DNA from: Cloeon dipterum
Lineage: Eukaryota; Arthropoda; Insecta; Ephemeroptera; Baetidae
Length of the DNA: 64,000 bases
Assembly (NCBI RefSeq): GCF_949628265.1
Contig: NC_088789.1
Span: forward strand, 14,996,886-15,060,885
Direction: 5' to 3'
Made by a program: the position numbers and the translations under genes. Below are positions 28,801 through 40,800 of the stretch, one piece after another. The notes beneath the pieces are model-generated. The model had not been told where the DNA came from and made no database searches. It saw nothing but the letters and a program-made list of their open reading frames with translations. How positions within the stretch are numbered: position 1 is the first letter of the stretch; the number at the start of each line of letters is the position of its first letter.

Positions 28801-31800
28801 GCTGCTGTCGCCGCCGCAGCAGCCCTTTAATTCTCATTGCGATGCGCGCGCGAGCAAGGTGACAATTTCACTACAATGAGAGCAGCGAGCAGTGCCGAGT
28901 GACAAGCTTGCATCTGTTTTTTCGAGCCAGCTGCCCTCTGCTCTCCCTTTCACTTGTCCACGCCAGCACGCTAATCCGCGATTTTCTCTCTACTCTCCTC
29001 TTCAGCCGATTATGCTGCTATTTTCACCGGACAGATTGTCGTGTCGCTTTGTTCGTCGGCGCCCCGCAGGTGTCCGCCGCACAGTGAAAGCGGCGGTTTC
29101 CCTTTTGTCAGCATTTTTTTCGTTTAAAGGGATGAACTTCCGAATGATATCTCTCGATATGTGGATTTATTTTTAGATTCCCATTTCTTTACAATTATAA
29201 ACATACAGCACGTGTCGCAGTTGATATTTCTAAGGGCATAGTTTGTTCTTTCTGGCTGGTAGATATTTATTTCAGGTTTTGTTGAGGGATAATTTAAGAA
29301 AAAGAGATATTTTGTAGTGGCTTTTGTTAACTTTTGGCCAAGTATAGAATAGCTGCTTGCCTTTTCCAATTTAACCTTCCAAAAAACCTCTTTTAATTTT
29401 GTTAATTAATTAAAATTAGAAAAACTAACATCTGATTTTCCAAAGTTTTATTTAGTCTCCACGAATAAAAGTGAATTATTAAAAAAAGTCTCTAGATATT
29501 TTATTAGGTTATAGAATAGAGGCTCCCGCTGATTAAATATTAGGCCGAAATTTTCAGTATTTATCTGGAAGTAATTAAACTTTATTGACGAATTGGTTGT
29601 TAGAATTGAAGTTATGTAGGATATCGAATGGTATTTTTTATCTCCACTATATACGAGCCGAGAGATTCAATAGGTCGAAGTTTTTTTTTCAAAAACTAGG
29701 GAATTTTTGCTGCTTTCTATTCTGTTTCTTTTAACTAAAAATCATAAGATTGCGTTAAAGTGCGTCAAAATAATATACCATTATCCGCTGTTGCAAAGGG
29801 ACGCAGCCTGTTGGAATATCGACTTCTAATTCTAACTTGCAGAAACGCAAACTTTGAGGACGAGAAGAAGAAGCAAGCTGTAGGGATGGTAGAGTGCGTC
29901 CGCCCGCGGCTACGAGATACCCAAATTTTAATTATCTCTGACAGCAGTGCAGAGTGCCGAAAGTTGAAAGTGTTTTTCGCGCTGGCTATGTCTGTCTCGT
30001 TGTCGGGAGGAGAAGTATGCACAAACGTTCTGCAAGTTCATTATCCGATCCATGGCAACGACCAGTCTCGTCCTAGCTAAGCTTCCTAAATTCATAATGA
30101 CTTATGGTGACTTTTGGTGCTTGTTTGGAGAGAATAAATTTTTAACCTTTCGAGGTTTCTGAATCAAAAGAATACATTTGATTTTGCATCTATAAAACTG
30201 CGTTCATAATAGATTCCACGGAACACTCATACAATTTTAAGCAGGTTTTCTCACTCCTGCTATATATTTTTATTTACGGTAGAAAGAAAATTAAGGAAAT
30301 CAGGTTTTGTTGATGAACGGGTTTAAAGTTGGATGCTTTTTCAATAAATAAAAAAATCTCTCCCTCTCTTATATACTGCTGGTTTAAGTATATTTTTAAA
30401 TGATTTTGTTTTTAGACAAATTCCAGAAAAAGGTTGCTTGTAGGAAGGGCGCCGTAATCACAGAAATAAAAGAAGGCGTTAATTTACATAGTTTCCTATT
30501 TTTTGATTCGTGGTTATTCAAGCTTGAATATCTCCCGTGAGATTCGCCAGTCCGCGCAGGCAACTTGAAAATGTTTCGCTGAAAAGCTTCTCACAGCTAG
30601 TTTTGCCAGTTAGATATTATTGATCTGCTTTTGCGCAACTTTGGCTGCACTGACCCGTTTTGCACTACTTGCATTTCCAAACACATCCTTTCATGGACTG
30701 GCTATCTCCAGTGAACAAACGAACTTTAGACACATAAACTGATCTCAATAATGAGATTGGATACGACACAGCGGAACGTTGACTTTTTAAGCAGATTATG
30801 CAGCCTGCGCAACACCCGTGATAAAGAAATTGCCTACTATGCTTTAAAAATGTCTTAAGTGATTGTTTTCACGCAAGTTTAGTTCAAGACAATTTTGTTT
30901 GTCATCGATCGTGCAATCTAATAGAATACTTCACGCTGACTTGATTATGACCTAACCGCTCAGCATAGATACCATCGGCTGGCAAACGAATGAAAAATAA
31001 TTTAACGTAAAGGCATGTTCATGGAAATTCAATTTAATTAATTTTCCGATGTGTTATTTTAGAAACTGTGTAGAAATATTATGAACTTTCACGAACACGA
31101 ATAAAAACAACCAGGTTTTTTTCATTCGGAGATGTTAACTGTCGAGGCTAACAAAATATGGAAACAACAGCTAAGTCATCCTTTTTAGTCTTGTGCTCTC
31201 TTTGGAAAAACGGTCAACGACAACAGCGAGTGAAACGCGTGTTGGTGGACGTAGCGTTTAACGAAAATCCGCGTCGCATTTAAGCGTGTTTAACTCTCGG
31301 GTTAAAGTGTGTACGTTGAGTTGAGTGAGTGTGTGTATGTGCAGGCAGAACGGCTCTGCTGGCTGCGACGACGAAGATTATCAAATTTCGCGTTCTCTCT
31401 CTTTTACGGGGCGAGCCAGCCAGCTAGCTTTCATCTTGGCCGTGCTGCAGAAAATTTCGGCATCGTGTGTTCCCTACAGGCTCGTCCGAAACTTGCGCTG
31501 AGGTCGATTCCGCTCCAAGGCTCGAAAGTTTGCGACCCTAAATTCTGTCTCGTGCTTTGAAGCAAACTCGTAGCCAGAATCGGGAACTATTTCATTTTGG
31601 TGACAAGAGAAATTTCGTTTCTTTTTGTCGGGTTTTGTGTTTCTTATGCATTTCTTGTTCTTGTAGAGAATCGCATAATTATTGTCCGGTTCGATATAAT
31701 TGTTACTTGTTTATTCTTATTGCGTCGTATATTCCTATTTATAGTGCGCTTGGAGAATTTTGCGATTTTACTTCACACGGATTATTTATTTAAAATTTAT

Positions 31801-31851
31801 TTTTATCAGAGAATAAATAAACTTGGAATTCCAATTAAAAATAGCACAGGT

Positions 31852-31866
31852 ATGTCCGCCGCCAGG
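31852..31866 (+). CDS. Candidate first coding exon of the homeobox gene (5 codons)
   Basis: ATG TCC GCC GCC AGG is followed directly by the strong donor GTAAGT. The phase (0) matches the acceptor before 32658, giving MSAAR joined to ETIKLEF. It was chosen because the next exon has an in-frame TAG just upstream of its acceptor and contains no in-frame ATG, so an upstream initiator is required. Other upstream exons cannot be excluded. Confidence 0.42.
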
Positions 31867-34800
31867 GTAAGTCAAAGTCTGAAGGTGGAAAATTACAATC
31901 TTACCTTATTATCCTTCTCAGCTTGGGCTTCAATCGCGATATTGCATGGAACAGCAATTCATCCTATAAGATCTATAAGATCAATTTAAACACTATCTTT
32001 AAGCAAATTATCTTTAATACCCTGGCAGCCGTATTATAACGTCTGTGGTATTTTTTCTGCATTATGAATTTTCGTGAGCATTTTGGGGAAAGGGAAAATA
32101 AAAAATTGTTTTTTTTAAAATATCACAGATCGATCGTTATAATAGCAATGACTGGCATATGACACAAACGAAACTCTGACCACATGGAAACATTTTAAAG
32201 CTCCGATCGATTGGGATTGATTTTCCGATAAACTCAGTCAGGTTGATTGTATTTGAAAGGGGTGAGGGGTGAAGCAACGCATGCAATCGACCCCAAATTT
32301 GGATGAACCTGCTGTTTTTGCTCTTGAGGCCGCGCACGGGATGCCAGAGCTCGCGATTTCAGGCCAGCCTGTATGTGCCGGAGCACAAAAGATGGATGCA
32401 CGGCGCGGCAGAGATAGAGAGAGGGTGCAGAAAGAGAGGGTGAGGCCAATGAGCGCTTGGCGAGCGGCGCGATGGCGACGGCGGGGCGCGATTGGCGGTT
32501 GGCGCGGCGGGCACCTGCGCGCCGGGGCGGCCGACGGGGCCGTCGGGAGGCTCGGCAGTCGCTAGTGTGGCAGTTGAGTCGGTCGGCCGGGCCAAATTGT
32601 GTATACATGGTGGGTAACCTTGTTAGGTGCATCAGCTCGTCGTCGTCGTCGTGCTAGGAGACAATCAAGCTGGAGTTCAAGCAGAACAACAGCCCGTGCT
32701 ACTCGGGCGGCACGGGCAGCTTGCTGGACGGCGCCGGCGGCGACACGAGCAGCTCGCCGGGCAGCACGTCGGCGCCGCCGACCGCGTCCACCGTTTCGGC
32801 AGTGTCGGCGGCCGCTGCGGCGGCCGCCGCCGCCGTCTCGTCGGGCCACCCGCACCACTCGGCGCCGCAGTTCAACATCTTCCCCGCAATCTTCTCGCGG
32901 CAGCTCAACTTCACGTCGTCGCAGAAGCTGGACGAGCTGCGCGGCGCCTCGCTGGCCGCCGCCGTCGACCACCAGCAGACGCTGGACGAGCGGGCTGAGT
33001 TGAAGCGCGCCGTCAAGTGCGGCGCCGACGACTTCTCGGCCCTGTACGCCCTCCACCAGCAGCACCAGCACGACCTGCCCAGCTCCGGCTCGCAGACGCC
33101 CATCTCGGCCGCCACCCCGCCAGGCGCCCTCGCGCGCGCCATCGCCGACCCTTCCGGTGAGTATCCGCTGCCTGACCCTCCGCACCACCGTCCCAGCCAA
33201 TCCCAAGCAAGAGTCTTCATGCGGAGAGGTCGATTTTACGACGCATGCAATGTTGCTCGCGGAAGGGTCCACACTATATCTTAATAGGAAAAAAGCGTAG
33301 GTTATTGAGCCTAGATCTAAATTCCATCTAGAATTTTCTTTTTCTTCAACGTCCTACAAATTGCATGCTACCATAGTCAGGAATTCATTTCACAAATTCC
33401 CACAGACAAACTTGAAAACCAAAGCAAACTCTCATTATTTCATTTTATAAACATTTAATATCGTTATTTTTCTCAATGGTCAAGAGTCTATAAGGAATTT
33501 CCAGACCCATGAAATTACAAATTTTTCGATGACTTAAGATCAGAAAATTTGTATTGCTCACATAGCATATGTGACAAACTATTGCTCTCATATAGATGCA
33601 ATTTGCTGAGAAAGAGATAATCACATCATACATTTTAAAGATATTTCAATGATTAATTATTTAATAATTACACCATAGACTTCGTATCATAAGAAAGTGA
33701 ATTTAATATTTTAAGGTATTTAACACTATATTTTTGATATTTTTATTTAATTGAATAATGTTTTTTTTGTCTAGCCATAGGTGTAGAAAAGATGCCGTAG
33801 CAAGTATAGGATTCCGCAGAGTATCTTCCGAGAAAAGAGATGCGAACAAATTTATATATATATATTTTTTAAATTTACAAATTGGAATTTTGTCGAAATC
33901 ATGTCAATATATTTTAACTTTCAAAATCATGGACTCACTAAAAATTAGATACGAAGCAAGAAACCTAAAAAAATTTCTCTTCTTGATCGGATTTTCTAAC
34001 ATGCAATCCGCAATGTACAAAGCAAAACAATTGCATAAGATTAATTTTAGGGAAATTATCCTAGTTGGTCTTTATCTCAAAAAAGAGATCACGAAGTTAA
34101 TCCACAAGATGGAATTATCGGAGGTAAAAAATAAACAAATTTGACAGGTAAAGTATCAAGTCTCGGCTCATCAATTTCACTCCAAAATTCCAGTATTTCA
34201 ATTTTTTGCCTTGAATTTCATAAAAATTGAAACACTACTGAATTTTTCCCCTATATATGCTCGGAACAAAAGCTTAACTTTACAGTGTGGTTATTCTATA
34301 TTCTATAAAATCAACCGTCTTGATCAGCATATTGCATAATATGTATTTTAAAGGTTGTACAAATTAAATGCAGGGGAATCTTATTAAATAAATTTCGGCT
34401 GTACAAATCTCCCTGCTGACACAATGTTCACACAAAAAACAAAAGCAAAAGTCAACTGTGGCTTGCCCATTCAATAGTGTGCGTTGCAGCGCGTTAAAAA
34501 AAACCATTGAGACTTTCTATTTGGAATGAATCGCACATACTGGAAAAATGTGTAGTTTAGCGGTGCAAATTGCTCGTTAATTACCTGGAGTGCGCGCGCG
34601 TGACGCGAAAAGCGCGTGTTGCACGGTGTTTGCCTGGCAGCGCGCGCGTGGCGTGAGCCGTGCATTTTTAATTAATTAATCTTGCCCTAGGGCAGTCCAA
34701 TCAAGACTGGCTCGCCGGCTCCACGCCTGCTCGTGATAAGCAAACAAATCATTTGCATAATTGCGTTTGCATTGGTGATGAAAATGCCCGCGCCATGCAA

Positions 34801-37800
34801 ATTCCAGGCAGCGCCACGCGGCGCACCCACTCGCCCGGTGCCAGTGTTGCTGCAGCCTTCTCGCCCGCAACACCATCCCTCTTGCTCTCTCCCTCGCCGA
34901 CCCTTTTAAGACGCTCCGGCTTTTTTACAACTTGATGAGAAATTTATTGCAAGGAATTTCTTTTTAAAACAATTATCTCGATCTAACCATCTTAACCAGC
35001 TTTTTAAATAAAGCTTCATATTTTGCCAAATTAATATCACGCAATTGGAGGTCGGTAGAAATCTGTGGAAAATTCGACATAACAAAATTAAATTTATAAT
35101 TATAGATTGGATTATATTTTATTTAGAATTTGCTGTAGGATCTGAAAATCTATACTTTGTTTTCTTTTGAAAGATTACTAATAGATTCGAAATGATTTTA
35201 GGTTTTTAAACATTATTTGTGAAATTTGTCTAATAACTTCTCATTCTTTCCGCAAGGAAATTGATTGTTTAAATTTTAGTGTTTCAAGTATATGTAATTA
35301 AATCTCTTCTTCTCGGGGTTAGAGGTCTCCCTTTAGACAATTATAACATAATTTTTCATTTTTTTTTTTGCTCTTTTTATCCCTGTCCGAGGACCGGAGG
35401 ACCGGGAAGGGCGCGCACTGCACTAGCACGAATGCTGAAACCCGGGTCCCAATAACACCGCGAACGGATAACATGGGCGCACCAGGCCGCACAGGGACCC
35501 CGCCCACTCAAGGGCCACTTGCCTCCGCACCGAGGACTGCTTTGAAACGCTAGACATTCGTCCCGTGAAGCCAAATCACGCATGCTGGAAAGGTGCAAAC
35601 CAGCAAGTAGCGAGTCGGCGCCGGTGCGCCTCCCAGCCCGTTGAGCAATTTGAGCAATTCGAGTCACTAAACTAACCACTTTTTGCCATTTCTGACATTG
35701 GGTAGCCAGTATTAGATCTCCCAACTGCTCAAATACCTCTCATTTTCATGTTCGCTTAGTAGCACAATTTTGTTTTTGCTTAAATCTATTCATATTTTCA
35801 AGGAAATTGCATTCTCAACAAGACCCAGCTGCAGATTTTTAATCCTAACTAAGCTCATGTTCTCAAAATGCTCAATTTTTGCAGAATATTTTCTTCGCAC
35901 CAATCAAAATGTCTCTACGATTTTTCGTAGCATGAAGTGAAAAAACTTTGAACTGCCCTAAAAATATTTTATAATAAAAATATGCAAAATTAAATAAATG
36001 TACTAGCCCTTATTATTAATTAGCTATGTATTATTATCTGTTCTTTATGTGTTGTTTTTCCTTCACAACTAAATTGAAAAGAAAGTTAAGCACAAAGTTA
36101 CAACTTCACCGTTTTACTTAGTTTCAAAATCAAATGGTTTTAATAGATCACGGCGCCAAAGATACGTCAAATTTACTATAGCTCAAACTAACTTGCTTAA
36201 ATGCAGGAGCTTTTACAGAACAATCCCCTTTCGAATCGTAAAACCGCATAATTTATGGCGGAGCTTTTCTTTGCAAAATGAGCTTAATTATACACGAACA
36301 AAAAATAGAGTAGTAAATGCAAGATGCCGCTCAGCGTCGCTTTTTCCCTCGTAAGCTCCGAGTCGCCGGCAAAATCAATTATGGTAACTCTTAAAATCAG
36401 ATTATTGCTAATTGAGCGTGAACTAAGTACAGTGTCAGTGGAGCAGGCGCGCCGCGCAAATTTGCAACTCGACACGTTTATTATGTTATTTAAATGTGGT
36501 CAAAATCGCGCCCAGCTAACGCTGTTTTTCGTTTCTGCCCTGGAAGGTGTAGAAGGAGCATTCAAAAAACTGAAACCCGACCCTGGCGTGAGTCTGGGTA
36601 GCGGCGGCTCGCTGAGTTCCATCCACGCTGGACACACGCCAACCACTTCGTCTTGTCCCACGCCGGCCAGAAGAAGACACAGGACAACATTTACTCAGGT
36701 GAGTGACCTTTTCCACCTGAATGATTTTTTTTCAATTCAAGACACCTCATTGCATTTTTCTTATCGTCGTAAGCCAATCAGAGTTAAAATTAAAATATTT
36801 CTAGCGATTCCCCTTCTTAATATTTTTAGTTTTTCTTCAGCCTCAGTCTGTAGAGTGTTCTTTTGTTTTTTACCAAAATTAACTCGATAGACTTTCATGG
36901 AGAGTTGATACTGGTTACGTTTCTCTGGATTTTCAAATCTCTATGGAAATGTTAACCTTCGGATTATTCGACATACTTTTTAGCCATGTTTCTTTGGCTA
37001 AAATCTGTTATAATTTGATTAAATTAGCTCTGGAATTTCACTTTTGACAGCGCAAATCTATTCCTTATAGGGCTCAATTTGGTTGACTAAATTACTCGTA
37101 AGAAAATTCGATACGACTTGCGGAAAATTAGCGAAAACGTAAAAACCGTTACATTGGTGGTTTTTGGTCTGAACCTAGAAAAAAGTTCCACAATAACGCC
37201 GGCGACAGATATTATCAGAGAATTACCTAATTGACATTTTTGCATCAAAGATTGAGACGGCAGCAAAACAGTGACAACCAGCGGAATTTAGCAAAGTCAA
37301 GCAGGTTCAGCCAGCAACAAGCCTATATAGTCACTTAATTGCACTGGCTGTCACTGTAACGCTGGTTTCTCGATCTTAGGCCTGTGCGTGCTATGTCATA
37401 AAGCCAATCAGACAACCACTCCTCTCTCAGATTGGCCCGACTGCATTCTTTTTTTGCTAGGTTCATACTTCATACCAAAATCCGCTGAAGTAACTGTTTT
37501 TATGTTTCAACTGATTTCTGGCATATTGTCAACACAGTGATTCGGCTGAATAATCTAATTTGGCCCTTATGAGTCGATTGGCACTTTAAAAAATGAAATT
37601 CAATTGCTAACTCTAAATAATTTTGCCTTGAGGGCATGTCTCTACTTTTTAACTTACTACTGAACAGTTAATTTTTTACTTTGCCCAGCAATTTTTTTAA
37701 AAAGAAAAATATTTATATGTATTTCAACGTTTCTCCACATTAAAACATAATACTAGAGACGATTTTCTTTTATTTTTCCAGGAGCAATTAGCAGAATTAG

Positions 37801-40800
37801 AAGCAGCATTTGCAAAGTCACATTATCCAGATATTTATTGTAGAGAGGAACTAGCGAGAACCACCAAACTGAACGAAGCTCGCATCCAGGTAGGCCGCCG
37901 TTTTCCATTATATTTCTCTCTTACTTTAGTGCTGCTGTCGGCGTTGCGGCTTATTGGCGTTTTCTCTTTTCTTTTTCTCTGAAAGGTCTGGTTCCAAAAT
38001 AGACGGGCCAAGTACCGGAAGCAGGAGAAACAGCTCCAGAAGGCTCTGGCGCCGTCAGTGATACCCGCGTGCAACGGCATGATGCGGAATATCTACCCCA
38101 CAGCCACCAGAGCCTACCAACCCTACCCACACCCCAACTCCATTAACAGCATGAACAGCCGGTTTTCGCAGGTAGGACGACCCTTTTAAAATGTCAATAC
38201 TGTCGTTTGCACCATTTTTGCTTTTACACCGTATTTTTTTTACTCAAAGCACAAAAGTGCTACTCAGGATTGAAGTATGGCTTCACAGCATGTGCATTTA
38301 TTTTTTAGAGGTGTTAAGCTTTTTTTTAAAGACAAAAAATTTTGAATTTCAAATATTAAATTAAAGATTGCTTTAATTAAGCCAATAAATATATATTTTA
38401 ATTTATGTTCAAGTTGTTTATTTGATTTTTAATATAAATTTTTGCTTTTATAGTAACCATTTATTTGTCTCATTTTACAGTATTTAAGATTATAATGTTT
38501 TAAACTTATAAACAAAATAAATATTAATTTTAGCTACTTTATAAATAAAATACGCGGTTATCAACAATAAAATTTTATTCAAACTAGGCCTAGACCTCCA
38601 TGTCTGTTAGTTTTGCATAGTCTGGTGGGTTACTAATACAATGAAAAAATATTTTTACCTAAATGGAAAGTGGCAATTGATTTTTTTCCTTACTACCATT
38701 CCACAGAGTTTGAACTTAGATGAAAATTTGCCAAAGAGAATTTTTCCGTTATTCGCAGTTTTTGAGCTATCGAATTTCAAGTCTCTAAATTTGGAGAACT
38801 TCCACGGTTGTAAAAGCTTCTAGGTTTAGTAAAAATCTGCAATACACGAATTAACAAGATTTATAGATTTGAAAAAAAGATTAAGCCGGCAAAGAAGTAT
38901 GAGTCAGACCTTATAATTCAGCGGCTGCAAATGCCACTGCAAAAATCTAAGTATATTCGGGACGCTGAAATGAAATTAGCCATTTATAATTAATTATGTA
39001 ACAATTTGCACTCCACAATTTCCTAGAAAACTGATATAAAAATTGACTCACTCGTATTTACCAGCAAGCTATGCAACCTGCAAAAAATGCCAAAACAGCT
39101 TAATTTTTTGAAAACTTGATTAGAAAAAAATTAACTTTACTACAAGCAGTTACATTTCTGCACGCGATTTTCAAAGAGCAATTTTTTGTTCGATAAAGCA
39201 TGAAAACCCCCCATATCATTCAATTCTTCTCAATGAGCAGACTCAAAAATGTAAAGCTTATCAAAATCCGGCCACTTTTCAAGAAATTATACTAGTTTGA
39301 AATTTGTGACGGAGGCATAGATTTAGCGAACAGTAAATAACGGGAAAATCATCATCTTGTATCAAACGCAATCGAATGGTAACTAATTTCAAATAAATTT
39401 CAAAAATTCTTAAACCATCAAGGTTTTGCTAGATTTTCAATCCAGCCAATGCGATAATTTAATAATCAGTTATTTTGCTTGCATTTCCGTTTTTTCCTTT
39501 ATTAGAACAAACTGTGTGTGCATTTCTTTTAGTGTGTAATTTAATTTTCCTGTCCTATTTCCCGTCGGACCCACAGATGAGTTCGTCGTCGTCGTACCCG
39601 TCGATGGCGCAGCCCTTCTCAATGTCTCACTCGGCGGCCAACATGAGCGCCATGTCGGCCGGGATGCGTCAGGATGCAATGGGTGAGTCACTAATTCACT
39701 TACTTTTCTCTGCCACCGCCGCCGCCCGCGCGTCCATTCACTTGAGCCCGATCCGCAGCCAGCATCAGCAGTTTGCCAGGGGAAACGCATATTGATGTCA
39801 CCCACGCGCGGTTTAATTGCCGGTAGAAATGTGTCGGCGGCGAACACACATCCAACCTCGTTTTGGGTCGTTGCGGCGACCGTGTCAAATCACAATTGAT
39901 TACATTTTTCATGAAACTTTTCGATAGTCTAATTCCAATTCAAAGATGTTGCTTCATGACTTTTGATAGAAACTAAAATGTTCAAGATTCACTTGAGCAT
40001 GATTCGGCGAAGATAAATGAAATGGACACGTCCTCATTTGGGAAAAGTCGAGTTAGTAGTTCATTCATGTTGTCGACCTGGTTTCGGGTTTCGGCTACTC
40101 CTGCAGCTTGAATAATAATTCAATAATACCATATTCATTATAGTGAGGCGCTTTCTCGCCACTACTATACTGTCTTTGTTTTGGTTGAGGTTGATTTTGC
40201 TGCTGGAAGCATCGGCCTCTATAGTGATATTATTAAAAAAAATCGGTTCATCTCTTTCGAGATTGGCAACCCCCTTATAATAAAAAGCTCGGGAAAACTT
40301 CGTGTCCCAATGACATCCAATCCGAGCCTCACTGGATGAAGCCCAGTCAAGAAAAGGACCAGTTCGTGTTCCTGCCCCTGCACCTGGGTCTTTTATTGAC
40401 ACGCTTGGCCCGCTCGTCCCTTGAAATTAATTCACGCATGCAGGAAAGTAAGTAGTGAGTCGGAAAATTTCGCAACATTCCCAAATCCGAATGAAATCGT
40501 CATTTCAAAGCAAGAGAATCAAATGTTGGTGCAATTCAACCCGCACTCGACCCTCAAACATCGCTCGGATTCTCACATTGCAACATGCACACAAAGCAAA
40601 TTATTATTCGTCCAATTTCCAATGTATTTGACTTAAAACAATTTATTATTATTTATCATGTATTCGGGAGCAGCCAAAACAAGGTCAACACGAATAAATA
40701 ATTAAATTTTTGATATAAACTCTATGTTTTCCCAGCGGGAACAAATTTATTGCATTAATCTTCATAAATATTATTGCATTATTAAAATTAACAAGTTCCG

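Larger units (their letters stand above)
23577..31851. other. Intergenic region between NO66 and the homeobox gene
   Basis: About 8 kb without a supported gene. It contains a long GA microsatellite (24453-24535), a CT microsatellite (24959-25005), a rearranged copy of a dispersed repeat (25472-25830) and GC-rich islands near 26580-27070, 28450-28900 and 31200-31560. The last of these could be promoter or 5' UTR sequence of the downstream homeobox gene. Reading frames across the microsatellites and repeat copies are not genes. Confidence 0.5.

Noticed and set aside
32562-33272. Minus-strand 236-codon frame opposite the first homeobox exon
   Set aside because: Arg/Gly/Val-rich shadow of a GC-rich exon; the plus strand has correct phases and joins a homeodomain.
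32721-33284. Start of the homeobox exon frame at 32721
   Set aside because: The codon there is TTG, not ATG, and the frame is open upstream to 32658, so translation must begin in an earlier exon.
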